Program-made: the position numbers and the translations under genes
From: Spirosoma fluviale
Lineage (GTDB): Bacteria > Bacteroidota > Bacteroidia > Cytophagales > Spirosomataceae
DNA length: 52,865 nucleotides
Assembly: GCA_945885545.1 (NCBI GenBank)
Contig: CAMCYZ010000002.1
Location: forward strand, 1 to 52,865
Reading direction: 5' to 3'
In this document: positions 43,027 to 52,124 of the stretch, piece by piece
Position numbering within the stretch: position 1 is the first letter of the stretch
How the letters are laid out: every line of letters begins with the position of its first letter
The notes under the pieces: generated by a model
What the model was told of the DNA's origin: nothing
Seen by the model: only the letters and a program-made list of their open reading frames with translations
Database searches by the model: none

Positions 43027-44739
43027 TCAAATATTCCTCTTCTTCATTTCCTTCACCGCAAAATCGGCCGCACGAGCGGTAAGTGCCATGTAAGTCAAAG
43101 ATGGATTGACACATGAAGCTGAGGTCATAGCCGCTCCGTCTGTTACAAAAACATTTGGAACTGAATGCAACTGATTGTTTCCGTTCAAAACCGAAGTTTT
43201 TGGATCACGACCCATACGAGCAGTTCCCATCTCATGGATGGCCATGCCAGGATAAGATTTGTTATCATAAGAACGTACATTCTTCATTCCTGCCTTTTCA
43301 AGCATCTCTTGGGCATCGTTTTGCATGTCTATACGCATTTTAGCCTCATTCTCTTTAAATTCGGCATCAAAAACTGCTATAGGTAATCCCCACTTGTCTT
43401 TTTCGGTTTTGTGAAGATACATACGGTTTTCGTGGTAAGGCAAACATTCACCAAAACCACTCAATCCCATTCTCCACGGACCTGGTTTGGTTAAGGACTC
43501 CTTCATATCAGCACCAAAAGCTTTTTCTCCAGAACCTTGATTCCAACCCGCTCTTGAGCCTCCACCTTGGTAGCCGAAACCACGAACATAATCTCGTTTG
43601 TCGTTACCGATATTTCTATAGCGAGGCACATAAATGCCGTTTGCTCTTCTACCCAAATAATAATTGTCTTTTCCGCCTTCCCACTCGCCACTTGCTCCGA
43701 TTTTGAAGTGGTGATCCATCAGATTGTGACCCAATTCTCCCGAATCATTTCCCATTCCGTTTGGAAATCTGTTGGAGGTTGAGTTCAACAAAACGGAAGT
43801 TGAGCCTAATGTACTACCATTCACAAATACTATTTTGGCATAAAACTCTATTACTTCTAAAGTATTTGTGTCTATCACTCTTACACCAGTAGCACGATTT
43901 TTGTTTTCATCATACATGATTTCTTTCACTACAGAATCAGGCCTCACTGTTAACCTACCTGTTTTCATGGCAGCTGGCAAGGTGGCAGATTGTGTACTGA
44001 AATATGCACCATAAGGACAACCCAAAGAGCATTTGTTGCGATATTGACAACCCGAGCGACCCACACCAGTCTGGGCTTTTTGGGCCTCTGAAAGGTTGGC
44101 TACTCGACCAATAGTCATTATTCTACCCGGAAAATTTTCGGCGATTTTCTTCTTCACTTCTTTTTCTACGCAATACATATCCATTGCAGGTAAAAAATCA
44201 GAATCGGGCAATTGAGGCAAACCTAGTTTTTCTCCTGAAATACCTGCGAATTTTTCCACATAAGAATACCAAGGAGCTATGTCTTTGTATCTGATGGGCC
44301 AGTCAACAGCTATGCCTTCTTTCAGGTTGGCTTCGAAATCGATGTCACTTAACCTATAAGACTGACGACCCCACATGATAGATTTTCCTCCTACTATATC
44401 TGGCCTATACCAGTCGAAACGCTTCTCTTCTTGATACATCGAATCCGAGTCGTTCATCCAATATTTTTCGGTGTTTTCGTTGTAAGGATAATCCCTTGCC
44501 AATTTTGGATGTGATTCTTTCTGGGCAACAGTCAAACGGCCGTTGTACATGGTGTCCCAAGGATTTTTCATGGCGTTTTCGTAGCCACTTACGTGCTCGA
44601 GTTGCTTGCCTTTGTCGAGCATAAGCACCTTTAATCCCTTTTCTGTAAGTTCTTTAGAAGCCCAGCCGCCAGAGATACCTGAGCCTATCACTATGGCGTC
44701 GAATGTTTGAGCCTTTACGGCATCTATATTTAAATTCAT
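43027..44739 (-). CDS. GMC-family FAD oxidoreductase (sugar dehydrogenase type)
   Basis: A 570-residue flavoprotein: FAD motif FDAIVIGSGISGGWASKEL at about 13-32, VGGKSIMWGRQSYRLSD, a cysteine-rich GCQYRNKCSLGCPYGA segment, and the C-terminal HEMGTARMG...NPSLTYMALTARAAD that carries the GMC active-site region. It follows a gluconate-2-dehydrogenase subunit 3 gene by 23 bases; in this arrangement the two form a membrane-linked or periplasmic dehydrogenase oxidising a sugar or polyol and passing electrons to a cytochrome. The protein has no signal peptide of its own, so it is probably exported with the partner that has one. The substrate is unknown. Confidence 0.88.
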   Translation of the reverse strand: MNLNIDAVKAQTFDAIVIGSGISGGWASKELTEKGLKVLMLDKGKQLEHVSGYENAMKNPWDTMYNGRLTVAQKESHPKLARDYPYNENTEKYWMNDSDSMYQEEKRFDWYRPDIVGGKSIMWGRQSYRLSDIDFEANLKEGIAVDWPIRYKDIAPWYSYVEKFAGISGEKLGLPQLPDSDFLPAMDMYCVEKEVKKKIAENFPGRIMTIGRVANLSEAQKAQTGVGRSGCQYRNKCSLGCPYGAYFSTQSATLPAAMKTGRLTVRPDSVVKEIMYDENKNRATGVRVIDTNTLEVIEFYAKIVFVNGSTLGSTSVLLNSTSNRFPNGMGNDSGELGHNLMDHHFKIGASGEWEGGKDNYYLGRRANGIYVPRYRNIGNDKRDYVRGFGYQGGGSRAGWNQGSGEKAFGADMKESLTKPGPWRMGLSGFGECLPYHENRMYLHKTEKDKWGLPIAVFDAEFKENEAKMRIDMQNDAQEMLEKAGMKNVRSYDNKSYPGMAIHEMGTARMGRDPKTSVLNGNNQLHSVPNVFVTDGAAMTSASCVNPSLTYMALTARAADFAVKEMKKRNI

Positions 44740-44762
44740 GATGTTTTTTTAAGAGGTTGAAA

Positions 44763-45293
44763 TTATAAAGCCCAGGCTTTTTGACCTTTTTCTAAAGTAG
44801 TACAGCCGTCAAATTTGCCCGGAATTGGGTCATAAGCCAAGGCCTGCGTAGCACCGATTTCAGAAGTAAAATAGCCCGTGATGGTGAGATTTTTCATTTC
44901 TCTGAAAAAATCTTTGTTGTACACCGTGGCATCTTCTATCATTTCGTTTTTTTGTGGCAATGTCAACTCTACAAAACCTTTTCCATACTTAGATTTGCTG
45001 TCGTCATTTAACTTTGCCAACCCATCATAAAATTTCTTTTGTTCTGCCTTCGTGTAGCAATCACGCACCACTCTGACGATAAAATTATGGGCTCCAGCCT
45101 CTTTAGCACCCGGAGTAGAAGTGGCAGGAATAATAATATCAGCAATCTCGGCCAAAAGTTTTTCCTGCGAATCGTCGACCGCCAAACCTGGCTCGGTATT
45201 GAGCACTTGTCCCATGGCACCGGTCATCAGCGGTGCGGCCATAACGCCTCCAAGCATCACCGTAACTCGCTGAATAAGTTCTCTTCTATTCAT
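44763..45293 (-). CDS. Gluconate-2-dehydrogenase subunit 3 family protein
   Basis: A 176-residue protein. N-terminal MNRRELIQRVTVMLGGVMAAP is a twin-arginine-type signal, so the folded complex would be exported by Tat. The domain carries LLAEIADIIIPATSTPGAKEAGA at the start and ITGYFTSEIGATQALAYDPIPG at the end, the hallmark of the family. It is the small partner of the GMC oxidoreductase directly downstream, and a piece of the same family occurs in the chimera at 39323. Confidence 0.9.
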   Translation of the reverse strand: MNRRELIQRVTVMLGGVMAAPLMTGAMGQVLNTEPGLAVDDSQEKLLAEIADIIIPATSTPGAKEAGAHNFIVRVVRDCYTKAEQKKFYDGLAKLNDDSKSKYGKGFVELTLPQKNEMIEDATVYNKDFFREMKNLTITGYFTSEIGATQALAYDPIPGKFDGCTTLEKGQKAWAL

Positions 45294-45337
45294 TTTAGAT
45301 AATTTTTAAGATAATTTTATAAGCCCAAGAATCACAA

Positions 45338-45345
45338 CAAAGATA
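45338..45345 (-). promoter_or_regulatory. Candidate -7 element (TATCTTTG) for the subunit 3 / GMC operon
   Basis: It matches TAnnTTTG on the minus strand, 45 bases before the ATG at 45293. The nearest TTTG upstream is only 13 bases away, too close for a standard -33 element. Confidence 0.4.
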
Positions 45346-45915
45346 TTTTATATTTTTTCAAAAAATTAGTCTATTTTACAGTTTTTATCTACTGATATGG
45401 GCGATTGGACTAAAAGGGGAAGGTAGAACTAAAGCAACCGAACGAGATGAATAAAAATTGATTTACATTTTATTGCTTCCATAAATGCATGATGATGTAT
45501 TAACATCCTTTTTCTTAGAAGATTCACGTCACGGGCTTCATCTTCCCGCTCAAAAATGTGTAGGGTGTTTTTAGTGTCTTGTACGTAGATTTTGTTGTGC
45601 CACTTTAAATTCAAATACATTTTTATATTTAACCAATTTTACTTTAACTTAGTCATATATTATTGAATCAAAACTATTTGCCAATTCCTCGAAATCTTCT
45701 TTAGCAATTTCTTTTGTTAGTCCATTTGGGTAATTAACAGGACTCCACACCGTCTCAATAAGCCCCATATTATTCCAAAAAGTATAAAAGAGTGGTTAGG
45801 CGTATTTCAGATTACCTCAAGGAGTAACTACTTTACCACCTTTTTGGAGGTTTTACATAGTATTGAGCCACATAATTTACTATATGAATTTTAAGTAAAA
45901 TCAACCACCTCCAAA
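45346..45915. other. Gene-poor stretch with coding remnants
   Basis: On the minus strand, 45652-45767 encodes an in-frame tail starting MGLIETVWSPVNYPNGL and ending in a stop (about 37 residues), which looks like the end of a lost gene; the family is not recognised. A 63-residue frame at 45429-45620 has no clear support. No RNA or repeat was found. Confidence 0.4.
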
Positions 45916-46320
45916 TTATGATATAATTGCTAAAAAATCATCCAAACCAATTACTTGGACTTTAGGAAATGGAATTGTTTTTAAAATATCAAAATGTTTG
46001 TCAAGTGAAATAATGAAATCAGAATTTGTTGAAATCGCCAAATCGCTGAATTTATTATCATCATTATCAGCAGCGATTAAATTCCAGTAGTAATAAATTT
46101 CAGAATTAAGTGTATTTGGTTGCTTTAAAATCAATTCAATAATATTCTCTGAAATCTCAAAAGACATTATTTTGGTAAAAATTTCGGAGTATTCATTTAA
46201 AACCTCAGTAGAAACGGCCAATTCAAATCTTCCTTGTCGATATGCATCAAATATTGGTCGGTAAATTGACCTTTTCGGAATAATAGCTACAAAACAGTTT
46301 GTGTCAATTACAACTCTCAT
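45916..46320 (-). CDS. PIN-domain toxin of a second toxin-antitoxin pair
   Basis: A 134-residue PIN nuclease: MRVVIDTNCFVAIIPKRS (first acid D6), STEVLNEYSEI (second acid), ADNDDNKFSDLAISTNSDFIISLD (third and fourth acids). This group differs from the PIN toxin at 30967, having NC instead of NVL after DT. The antitoxin precedes it with a one-base TAATG overlap. Islanded in degraded sequence. Confidence 0.85.
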   Translation of the reverse strand: MRVVIDTNCFVAIIPKRSIYRPIFDAYRQGRFELAVSTEVLNEYSEIFTKIMSFEISENIIELILKQPNTLNSEIYYYWNLIAADNDDNKFSDLAISTNSDFIISLDKHFDILKTIPFPKVQVIGLDDFLAIIS

Positions 46321-46535
46321 TATTTGCTGTTGTATGGAATCCTTTCGTGAGATTTAGACCATTCCGATACCTTTTCGTTTACATCCCAATTGTTTTTTTC
46401 AAAGAGGTCGTCTATACCTTCGTCCACCTTTTTTGCAAAATAGTCTGCCAACAATTGTTTTATTTCAAGAAATTGACTTTCAGGCAATGGCCTTGAAAAA
46501 GTCTTTAATAGCTCTAATTGAAGATTGGTCAACAT
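46320..46535 (-). CDS. Antitoxin of the second PIN pair
   Basis: A 71-residue helical protein, MLTNLQLELLKTFSRPLPES, then QFLEIKQLLADYFAKKVDEG and a C-terminal charged segment; this is the common LxxLQxELLKxFSRxxxExQLxEIKxLLAxYFAxK plan of antitoxins paired with PIN toxins. The Met at 46535 was chosen over 46556 because a promoter-like element (46554-46585) lies immediately upstream and the family begins with MLT-like residues. Confidence 0.8.
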   Translation of the reverse strand: MLTNLQLELLKTFSRPLPESQFLEIKQLLADYFAKKVDEGIDDLFEKNNWDVNEKVSEWSKSHERIPYNSK

Positions 46536-46553
46536 ATAAAATAGTATTTTAAA

Positions 46554-46585
46554 CAAATTTAATGGATTTGATTGAGAATTTGCAA
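46554..46585 (-). promoter_or_regulatory. Candidate promoter (TTG, 21 bases, TAAATTTG) for the second PIN pair
   Basis: On the minus strand, TTG at 46585-46583 and TAAATTTG at 46561-46554, with 21 bases between, fit the Bacteroidota -33/-7 layout. The antitoxin start at 46535 is 19 bases downstream. Confidence 0.5.
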
Positions 46586-46587
46586 TT

Positions 46588-47306
46588 TAGAAATTCTCAA
46601 TCAATTCACTAGCGTCATTTTGAGCTATCAATACACTAAATTTACTGTCTAAAATTAACCTATCATCGTCAATAAATAATTGAATCACAAAATCAAACCC
46701 AATATTGGAGGTTAACTTTGGCAATTTATTATGACCGCAATATCATTTACTCTCTTCAATTAAAGCTTTACATTAACTTCCTAAATTCCTAATTATTAAG
46801 GTCAAAAGTTATAGACTCAGACCTACCTTTAGTATCATAATTGATGGTTTTGTATTTCTTAAGAGTTAAAGCTGTAATTAGTTTTTTAATAATAATGTAA
46901 AAATATAAAAAAGTGCGATATTGACAAATTCAAATTCCTCAAAACTTACCCTTCAAATACCCCAAAGCCATGCTGTAGGCTTCTTTTGTAAAGGCAATCT
47001 TTTTTCCAATCTAAAAAAAATGCATAATTAAAAACCTATGAATTTGACATAAAATATAATTCCCAACCTACGGAAATCTGGTACGATTATATGAACTTAA
47101 CTCCTCTTTGTTCTTAGCCAAATCTGCCTAAGATATCAATTCTTTAGATTACGATTTGAAAGGACTGAATTGAATAAATGCCCAAATTTGACAGTGACTC
47201 TTACATTATCCCCAAAACTATCATTGAAAATTAAAGAATAACAAACATCTGTTTTTACTCAAAACAAAGAAACATTATCAATCAGCTAGGCACTTAAAAT
47301 CAAAAT
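46588..47306 (-). pseudogene. Graveyard of gene fragments
   Basis: The minus strand shows short coding-like pieces separated by stops and shifts. About 46591-46735 gives LPKLTSNIGFDFVIQLFIDD and so on to a stop after ENF. About 46795-46895 gives LITALTLKKYKTINYDTKGR followed by a stop. About 46945-46998 gives IGKKIAFTKEAYSMALGYLK to a stop. No family can be named for any of them. 47000-47306 holds nothing recognisable. They look like leftovers of two or more lost genes. Confidence 0.45.
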
Positions 47307-47867
47307 TCACTCTAAACTCTTCCTTCTTTCTATGGCCTCTCTCACCCTCACTGCACTTTCATAATCTTCTTTTTTTATGAGTTTTTCTAGAAGTGCTTCA
47401 AGCTCTTTAATGCTGAATTCTGCATAAGACCCTTTTTTTTCACGGCCTTTTTCGTCTACTTCAAATGAAGCAGATTCAAAAACCTCACAGCTGATATAAA
47501 TGGGCTTTGAAAACCTTAAACCCAGGGATATGGCATCGGAGGGTCGAGCGTCTATTTCGTGTGTAACGTGGTTAGCGTCAAGAATGACTAAAGTTGTATA
47601 AAAAGTGTTATTAATTATTTTTTCAATGTAAACCTCTTTTATAGTGGCATTTAGCGACGACAAAATAGACTTGAACAAATCATGACTGAGTGGTCTGCTG
47701 GGAAATAGTTTTTCCATAAAAATAGCTATCGATTGGGCTTCTGCCTGCCCAATAATGAGCGGAATCCTCTTTTTACTGATAATTTCTTCAAGTACCAAAA
47801 CATAGTACCCCTTCTGTGATTCGCTCTCCGATAGGCCTATAATATTTACTTCAAATCTATCCTTCAT
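47307..47867 (-). CDS. Bifunctional nuclease family (DUF151) protein with UvrB/UvrC motif
   Basis: A 186-residue cytoplasmic protein. Residues about 5-135 form the BFN/DUF151 domain (IPLIIGQAEAQSIAIFMEKLFPSRPLSHDLF and HEIDARPSDAISLGLRFSKPIYIS). The C-terminal helix pair LEALLEKLIKKEDYESAVRVREAIE is a UvrB/UvrC interaction motif. Family members are nucleases or nucleotide-binding proteins of unclear duty. Its start overlaps the preceding small gene by 11 bases, placing it at the end of the hydrogenase-maturation transcript. Confidence 0.88.
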   Translation of the reverse strand: MKDRFEVNIIGLSESESQKGYYVLVLEEIISKKRIPLIIGQAEAQSIAIFMEKLFPSRPLSHDLFKSILSSLNATIKEVYIEKIINNTFYTTLVILDANHVTHEIDARPSDAISLGLRFSKPIYISCEVFESASFEVDEKGREKKGSYAEFSIKELEALLEKLIKKEDYESAVRVREAIERRKSLE

Positions 47868-48093
47868 AGGTGGATTTAGCGTTTTTCTTTACAAAATCAA
47901 TCAAGTGACCAATATCATCAAATGGTGAAATCACCCAACCTTCAGAGGATAATTTATACAAGTCCTTTCGTTCTACCTCCAAAGTAAAGCCATTTTCTAA
48001 TTCAAAGATATTTCCGTTTCGTTCTAAAATCTTCAAATCCATTTGACCTAGAGCATAGGCCACAAATTCGGTCTCGTCGTAGTTTGTTTCCAT
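47857..48093 (-). CDS. Small uncharacterised protein in the hyp operon
   Basis: A 78-residue soluble acidic protein (METNYDETEFVAYALGQMDL start, then ...NGFTLEVERKDLYKLSSEGW). No family recognised. It starts one base after the nickel permease stop and overlaps the BFN gene by 11 bases, so it is translated with them. Confidence 0.65.
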   Translation of the reverse strand: METNYDETEFVAYALGQMDLKILERNGNIFELENGFTLEVERKDLYKLSSEGWVISPFDDIGHLIDFVKKNAKSTYEG

Positions 48094-48705
48094 TTATAAA
48101 ATAAGGTTTTCATACATGATTAAACTTCCAAAAAAAATGCATAAAAGTGAAGAAACTATACTCAAAGATATGGGAATCCATTTTTTGTTCATGATTTTGG
48201 CAGAAAAGGGTACACTAAAAATACCCGCAGCCACCATCATACCCAATATAGACCCTACACCAAAAACAAGAAGATAGAGTAGTCCATCAAAATTACTTTT
48301 GGACTGCGTTATTGCCGTTAATAGTACAGCCCCACTGCCTGCCAAACCATGTACAGCTCCAATTCCATAAGCCAACTTGTGCGAGCCATCAGGATTGTGA
48401 TGGTGCTTTTCTTTGCTTTTATTGATTTGAAAAAGCCTCCAGAAGCCTAAAAAAATCAACATAAACCCTACAATGGCTTCAAAGAATTTAAAGTCTGATT
48501 CATGAATTATAAATCTGCCTAAAATAAAAACCGTCCCGACTATCAAGATAATAGAGGTATGCCCTAAGCCCCAAAAAATACCATCTTTTATAGAAAGCCA
48601 AATATTGTTTCTACGTATAACTATACTACTTACTGCCACCAAATGATCTGCTTCGAAGGCATGTGCAAATCCAATAGAAGTGGCAAGAATAAAAAGCTCG
48701 TTCAT
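48094..48705 (-). CDS. Nickel/cobalt permease of the NicO/UreH type
   Basis: A 203-residue inner-membrane protein with six helices. The first helix has GFAHAFEADHLVAVSS, the H-x4-D-H metal signature of nickel permeases (HAFEADH). A His-rich loop KEKHHHNPDGSHK follows helix 3, and GAVHGLAGSGAVLL is the second conserved motif. It should supply Ni2+ for the [NiFe] hydrogenase assembled by the Hyp proteins next door. It overlaps the NHL gene by four bases. Confidence 0.85.
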   Translation of the reverse strand: MNELFILATSIGFAHAFEADHLVAVSSIVIRRNNIWLSIKDGIFWGLGHTSIILIVGTVFILGRFIIHESDFKFFEAIVGFMLIFLGFWRLFQINKSKEKHHHNPDGSHKLAYGIGAVHGLAGSGAVLLTAITQSKSNFDGLLYLLVFGVGSILGMMVAAGIFSVPFSAKIMNKKWIPISLSIVSSLLCIFFGSLIMYENLIL

Positions 48706-49886
48706 GCTATAATATCGTTTAGTTCAAACCTTATAATTCTATGATTGCCCGTATCTGCCAATATTAATTTATTGCCATTGGTACAAATTGAAAAGGGCCA
48801 ATACAATTGCCTATCTGTTCCAAAACGTGTTTCGGAGTTTTCGCTGCTGATATTAAATCTTGGATGACCTATGAGGTTTTCGGCCATTTCTGCATAAGCC
48901 GTAGGCACTTTTGGAAACCACAAAATTCGGCTATTTCCCGTATCTGCCACCAGAATTCCATCTTTATAAAAAAACGAATCGTAGGTCCAGCTCAGAGAAC
49001 TTGGACTTGGAAAAAGAGCATATTGGTTTTGACCGCAAGCATCAAAATCACTTTGCCCAATCAAAACATTTGCCTTTTCGGTAAATGCATCCTGGTGATT
49101 ATTCCATATTAATGTTCTATAAAACTGTGTGTCTGTAATAGCCAGATTTCCCTTTTCGTTGATTCTTAGCGAGTAGGGCCAAATGGGGTCATTGTTTTCA
49201 TAATCGCGGTCATTGAAATCCAGTTTTCCTATGACTTTATCTGCACAAGCGAAATTAGTATAAGGGATTTGTTCAAAATATAGCACCCTTCTATTTCCGG
49301 TATCACAAATCCAAAGCTGTTTTCCATCTGAAAAAACTCCGTAAGGCCAGTTCAAAGTATTTGCTTCAGGTATTTGGCCCAAACCTTTGTGATTGGTAAG
49401 ATTGCTTTCAAAATCTGGCTGACCAATGACAATATCTGCCTCTTGGCCATGCTTGGTCGGAAATTCGTTCCAAATCAAAACTCTGTGATTCCATGCATCG
49501 GCAATAATTAATATGTTGCCGTCAGACCATATTCCAGAAGGATATTGTAGCGTTGAAGCGGATGTTTCTTTTCCAGCGTTTCTACTAGTATGTAAAAGTT
49601 CAGTTTGGCCCAAAACCACATCGGGTGCTTCAAATTCTTCTTGAGGAAAGCTGTTCCAAATGAAAACCCTATTTTGACCGGTATCAGAAACTATGAGTTT
49701 TTCGCCTACTGACCAAACGCCTCTTGGTGCCAGAAAAGGATTGCCTTTGTCTCCACGGAACACATCGGAGGTTTTCACCATTGGCGGTAAACCGTCCAGC
49801 GACAAATGAAAAGTGGACTCCTTTTTCTCATCGCTTGGAGTAGAATAGGGAGAGGAGAAATTATCTATATCAATATTCAAATTCAT
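48702..49886 (-). CDS. Six-repeat NHL beta-propeller protein
   Basis: A 394-residue protein without a signal peptide. Six NHL-type blades share the pattern GVWSVGEKLIVSDTGQNRVFIW, ...IADAWNHRVLIWNEFP, ...ICDTGNRRVLYFEQIP, ...ITDTQFYRTLIWNN, ...VADTGNSRILWFPKVP and ...LADTGNHRIIRFEL. Between blades is a second recurrent unit, (D/N)xxIGxxDF. The last three bases after hypE (gap 3) and the 4-base overlap with the nickel permease place it firmly in the maturation operon. It may be a scaffold for hydrogenase assembly; a function is not established. Confidence 0.85.
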   Translation of the reverse strand: MNLNIDIDNFSSPYSTPSDEKKESTFHLSLDGLPPMVKTSDVFRGDKGNPFLAPRGVWSVGEKLIVSDTGQNRVFIWNSFPQEEFEAPDVVLGQTELLHTSRNAGKETSASTLQYPSGIWSDGNILIIADAWNHRVLIWNEFPTKHGQEADIVIGQPDFESNLTNHKGLGQIPEANTLNWPYGVFSDGKQLWICDTGNRRVLYFEQIPYTNFACADKVIGKLDFNDRDYENNDPIWPYSLRINEKGNLAITDTQFYRTLIWNNHQDAFTEKANVLIGQSDFDACGQNQYALFPSPSSLSWTYDSFFYKDGILVADTGNSRILWFPKVPTAYAEMAENLIGHPRFNISSENSETRFGTDRQLYWPFSICTNGNKLILADTGNHRIIRFELNDIIA

Positions 49887-49889
49887 AAA

Positions 49890-50942
49890 CTAACAGATGC
49901 GTGGTAGCTGCTCGCCTACCAACATATTCACTACTCTTTTACCACCAATCTTTGAATTCAAAATTACTTGCTTTGGGTGCTCTGCCACCACACTGCCTAT
50001 GATGCAAGCAGCCTCGAAATTTGGAATCGACTTTAATTTATTCAAAATATCTGTAGCTTGGTTTTCGGCAACGATTGCCATAAAAACGCCTTCATTGGCC
50101 ACATAAAGTGGGTCTAACCCTAGCAACTCGCAGGCTCCTTCTACTTGCTCAAGTATCGGCAAATTGTTTTGTGTCAGTTCCATACCTAACTTAGTATCTC
50201 TCGCCACCTCATTCAATACTGTTGCCACTCCTCCCCTAGTTGGGTCTTTGAGCAGATGAATGGTATCTCCAAATTCATCTAATAATACTTTAACGGCATG
50301 GTTTAGATTCTGTGTGTCGCTTTCTAGGGATGTTTCAAATTCTAAACCTTCACGCACCGACATAATGGCCACACCGTGTGTGGCAATATTACCAGAAACA
50401 ATTATTTTGTCGCCAACTTTAACGTTCGAAATGTTAATATTGGCTTTGGCATGCACTTGGCCAATTCCTGATGTATTTATAAAAATCTTATCCCCTTTGC
50501 CTTTTTCAACCACCTTAGTATCACCAGTTACTATCTGCACATCAGCTTTTTCGGCGGCATATTTTATAGAGACCAAAATGTCCCAAAACTCGGTCATGGT
50601 GAGGCCTTCTTCAATAATAAAACTTAGAGAAAGGTATTTCGGAATAGCACCGCACATGGCTAGGTCATTTACAGTTCCATTTATCGCCAATTCACCAATA
50701 TTTCCTCCAGGAAAAAAAATGGGAGATATGACATAACTATCTGTAGAAAAAGCCAGTTGACCCTTTAACTCAAAAACTGCACCGTCGTGCTTTTGGTTTA
50801 GCAATGGATTTTCAAGTAATTTAAATACGCCTGTTTCAAGCAATTTATTCGTCAAAATACCGCCAGATCCATGCCCAAGTGTAATCACCTCAAAATCTAG
50901 TTGTGGCATCGGGCAGTTTAATTGCATTTTAATTTTATCCAT
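49890..50942 (-). CDS. hypE: Hydrogenase maturation protein HypE
   Basis: A 350-residue PurM/AIR-synthase-fold ATPase. It dehydrates the thiocarboxamide on its C-terminal cysteine to thiocyanate, the CN- source for the Fe site of [NiFe] hydrogenases. N-terminal GHGSGGILTNKLLETGVF, then FSTDSYVISPIFFPGGNIGELAINGTVNDLAMCGA, are conserved, and KDPTRGGVATVLNEVA follows. The C-terminus PRIC has the essential terminal Cys350 free. Downstream of hypD by 30 bases. Confidence 0.96.
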   Translation of the reverse strand: MDKIKMQLNCPMPQLDFEVITLGHGSGGILTNKLLETGVFKLLENPLLNQKHDGAVFELKGQLAFSTDSYVISPIFFPGGNIGELAINGTVNDLAMCGAIPKYLSLSFIIEEGLTMTEFWDILVSIKYAAEKADVQIVTGDTKVVEKGKGDKIFINTSGIGQVHAKANINISNVKVGDKIIVSGNIATHGVAIMSVREGLEFETSLESDTQNLNHAVKVLLDEFGDTIHLLKDPTRGGVATVLNEVARDTKLGMELTQNNLPILEQVEGACELLGLDPLYVANEGVFMAIVAENQATDILNKLKSIPNFEAACIIGSVVAEHPKQVILNSKIGGKRVVNMLVGEQLPRIC

Positions 50943-50972
50943 TTTTTCAATAAAAAACTTAATACTTTGAGT

Positions 50973-52076
50973 TTACGCCTCCACGAGATCGCCAGCATTG
51001 GAGTAATGATAATAGGCGGCACATGCACCCTCTGAGGACACCATTGGGGCACCTAGTGGTTTTTCTGGAGAGCATTTTGTACCAAACTGACTACATTCAT
51101 ATGGTTTTTTAATACCCTTCAATACCAGCCCAGCAATACAATCGGCACATTCAGGTACTTTAACGATGTTTACGTCAAACTTTTTGTTGGCATCATACAT
51201 GGCCAATTCGTCTTTTACTTCCCAACCGCTCTTTGGTATGTTTCCTATTCCACGCCATTCTCTATCCTCCACTTCGAATACCTCGTTGATTACTTTTATG
51301 GCATCGGGGTTGCCCTCAGGCCTTACTACTCTGCTATATTGGTTTTCTAATTTTGCCTCTCCTTTTTCGAGCTGACGGACCGTCATCAATATGCCTTGAA
51401 GTAAATCCACTGGCTCAAAACCAGTTACAACTATCGGTAAATTATACTTTCTTACTAAAGGCTCATATTCCGAAATCCCCATGATGGTGCAAACATGCCC
51501 CGCCGCTAAAAAACCTTGAATAAGAGTATCTTCATCGTTCATAACGGCCTCCATAGCAGGTGGCACGAGAACATGCGATGCGAGAATAGAATAGTTTTTT
51601 ATGCCAGCTCGTCTGGCATGTACTACCGAAAGTGCATTTGCCGGAGCGGTAGTTTCAAAACCTACTGCAAAAAATACCACTTCACGGTTTGGGTTTTCTT
51701 GAGCAATTTTTACGGCTTCAAGTGGGGAATACAAAATCCTGACATCTGCACCTCTGGCTTTCGACTCGAGAAGGCTACGTTTAGAACCTGGCACCCTGAT
51801 CATATCGCCGTAAGAGCAAAGAATTACGCCTTTTTCTTCGGCCAAATAAACGGCCTTGTCTATCAAATTCAAAGGCGTAACACACACAGGACAGCCCGGA
51901 CCGTGTACCATTCTAACGTTTTTGGGAATGATATCCAAAATACCGTTTTTAACCAAACTGTGGGTTTGTCCACCACATACTTCCATGATAGTCCATGGTT
52001 GGGTAGTTATTTTATGAAGCTCATCTACATACTGTTTTACAACCTCTGAACTTCTATATTCCGACATGTATTTCAT
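50973..52076 (-). CDS. hypD: Hydrogenase maturation protein HypD
   Basis: A 367-residue Fe-S protein that assembles the Fe(CN)2CO unit with Hyp[16 protein letters not shown] and [12 protein letters not shown] are the CGGxH and GPGCPVC motifs. [17 protein letters not shown] and [12 protein letters not shown] are further conserved. The C-terminal cysteines ([38 protein letters not shown]) ligate the 4Fe-4S cluster. The Met at 52076 is followed by another at 52067 that may be the true start. Confidence 0.96.
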   Translation of the reverse strand: MKYMSEYRSSEVVKQYVDELHKITTQPWTIMEVCGGQTHSLVKNGILDIIPKNVRMVHGPGCPVCVTPLNLIDKAVYLAEEKGVILCSYGDMIRVPGSKRSLLESKARGADVRILYSPLEAVKIAQENPNREVVFFAVGFETTAPANALSVVHARRAGIKNYSILASHVLVPPAMEAVMNDEDTLIQGFLAAGHVCTIMGISEYEPLVRKYNLPIVVTGFEPVDLLQGILMTVRQLEKGEAKLENQYSRVVRPEGNPDAIKVINEVFEVEDREWRGIGNIPKSGWEVKDELAMYDANKKFDVNIVKVPECADCIAGLVLKGIKKPYECSQFGTKCSPEKPLGAPMVSSEGACAAYYHYSNAGDLVEA

Positions 52077-52124
52077 AAAAATTGCTTTTTTGTTTTGACT
52101 TTAAACCTCTGAAAAAAGAAATAA

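Noticed and set aside
45429-45620. 63-residue minus-strand open frame (MYLNLKWHNKIYVQDTKN...)
   Set aside because: No family signal, no promoter-like element or conserved pattern seen, and it lies in a decayed region; not reported as a gene.
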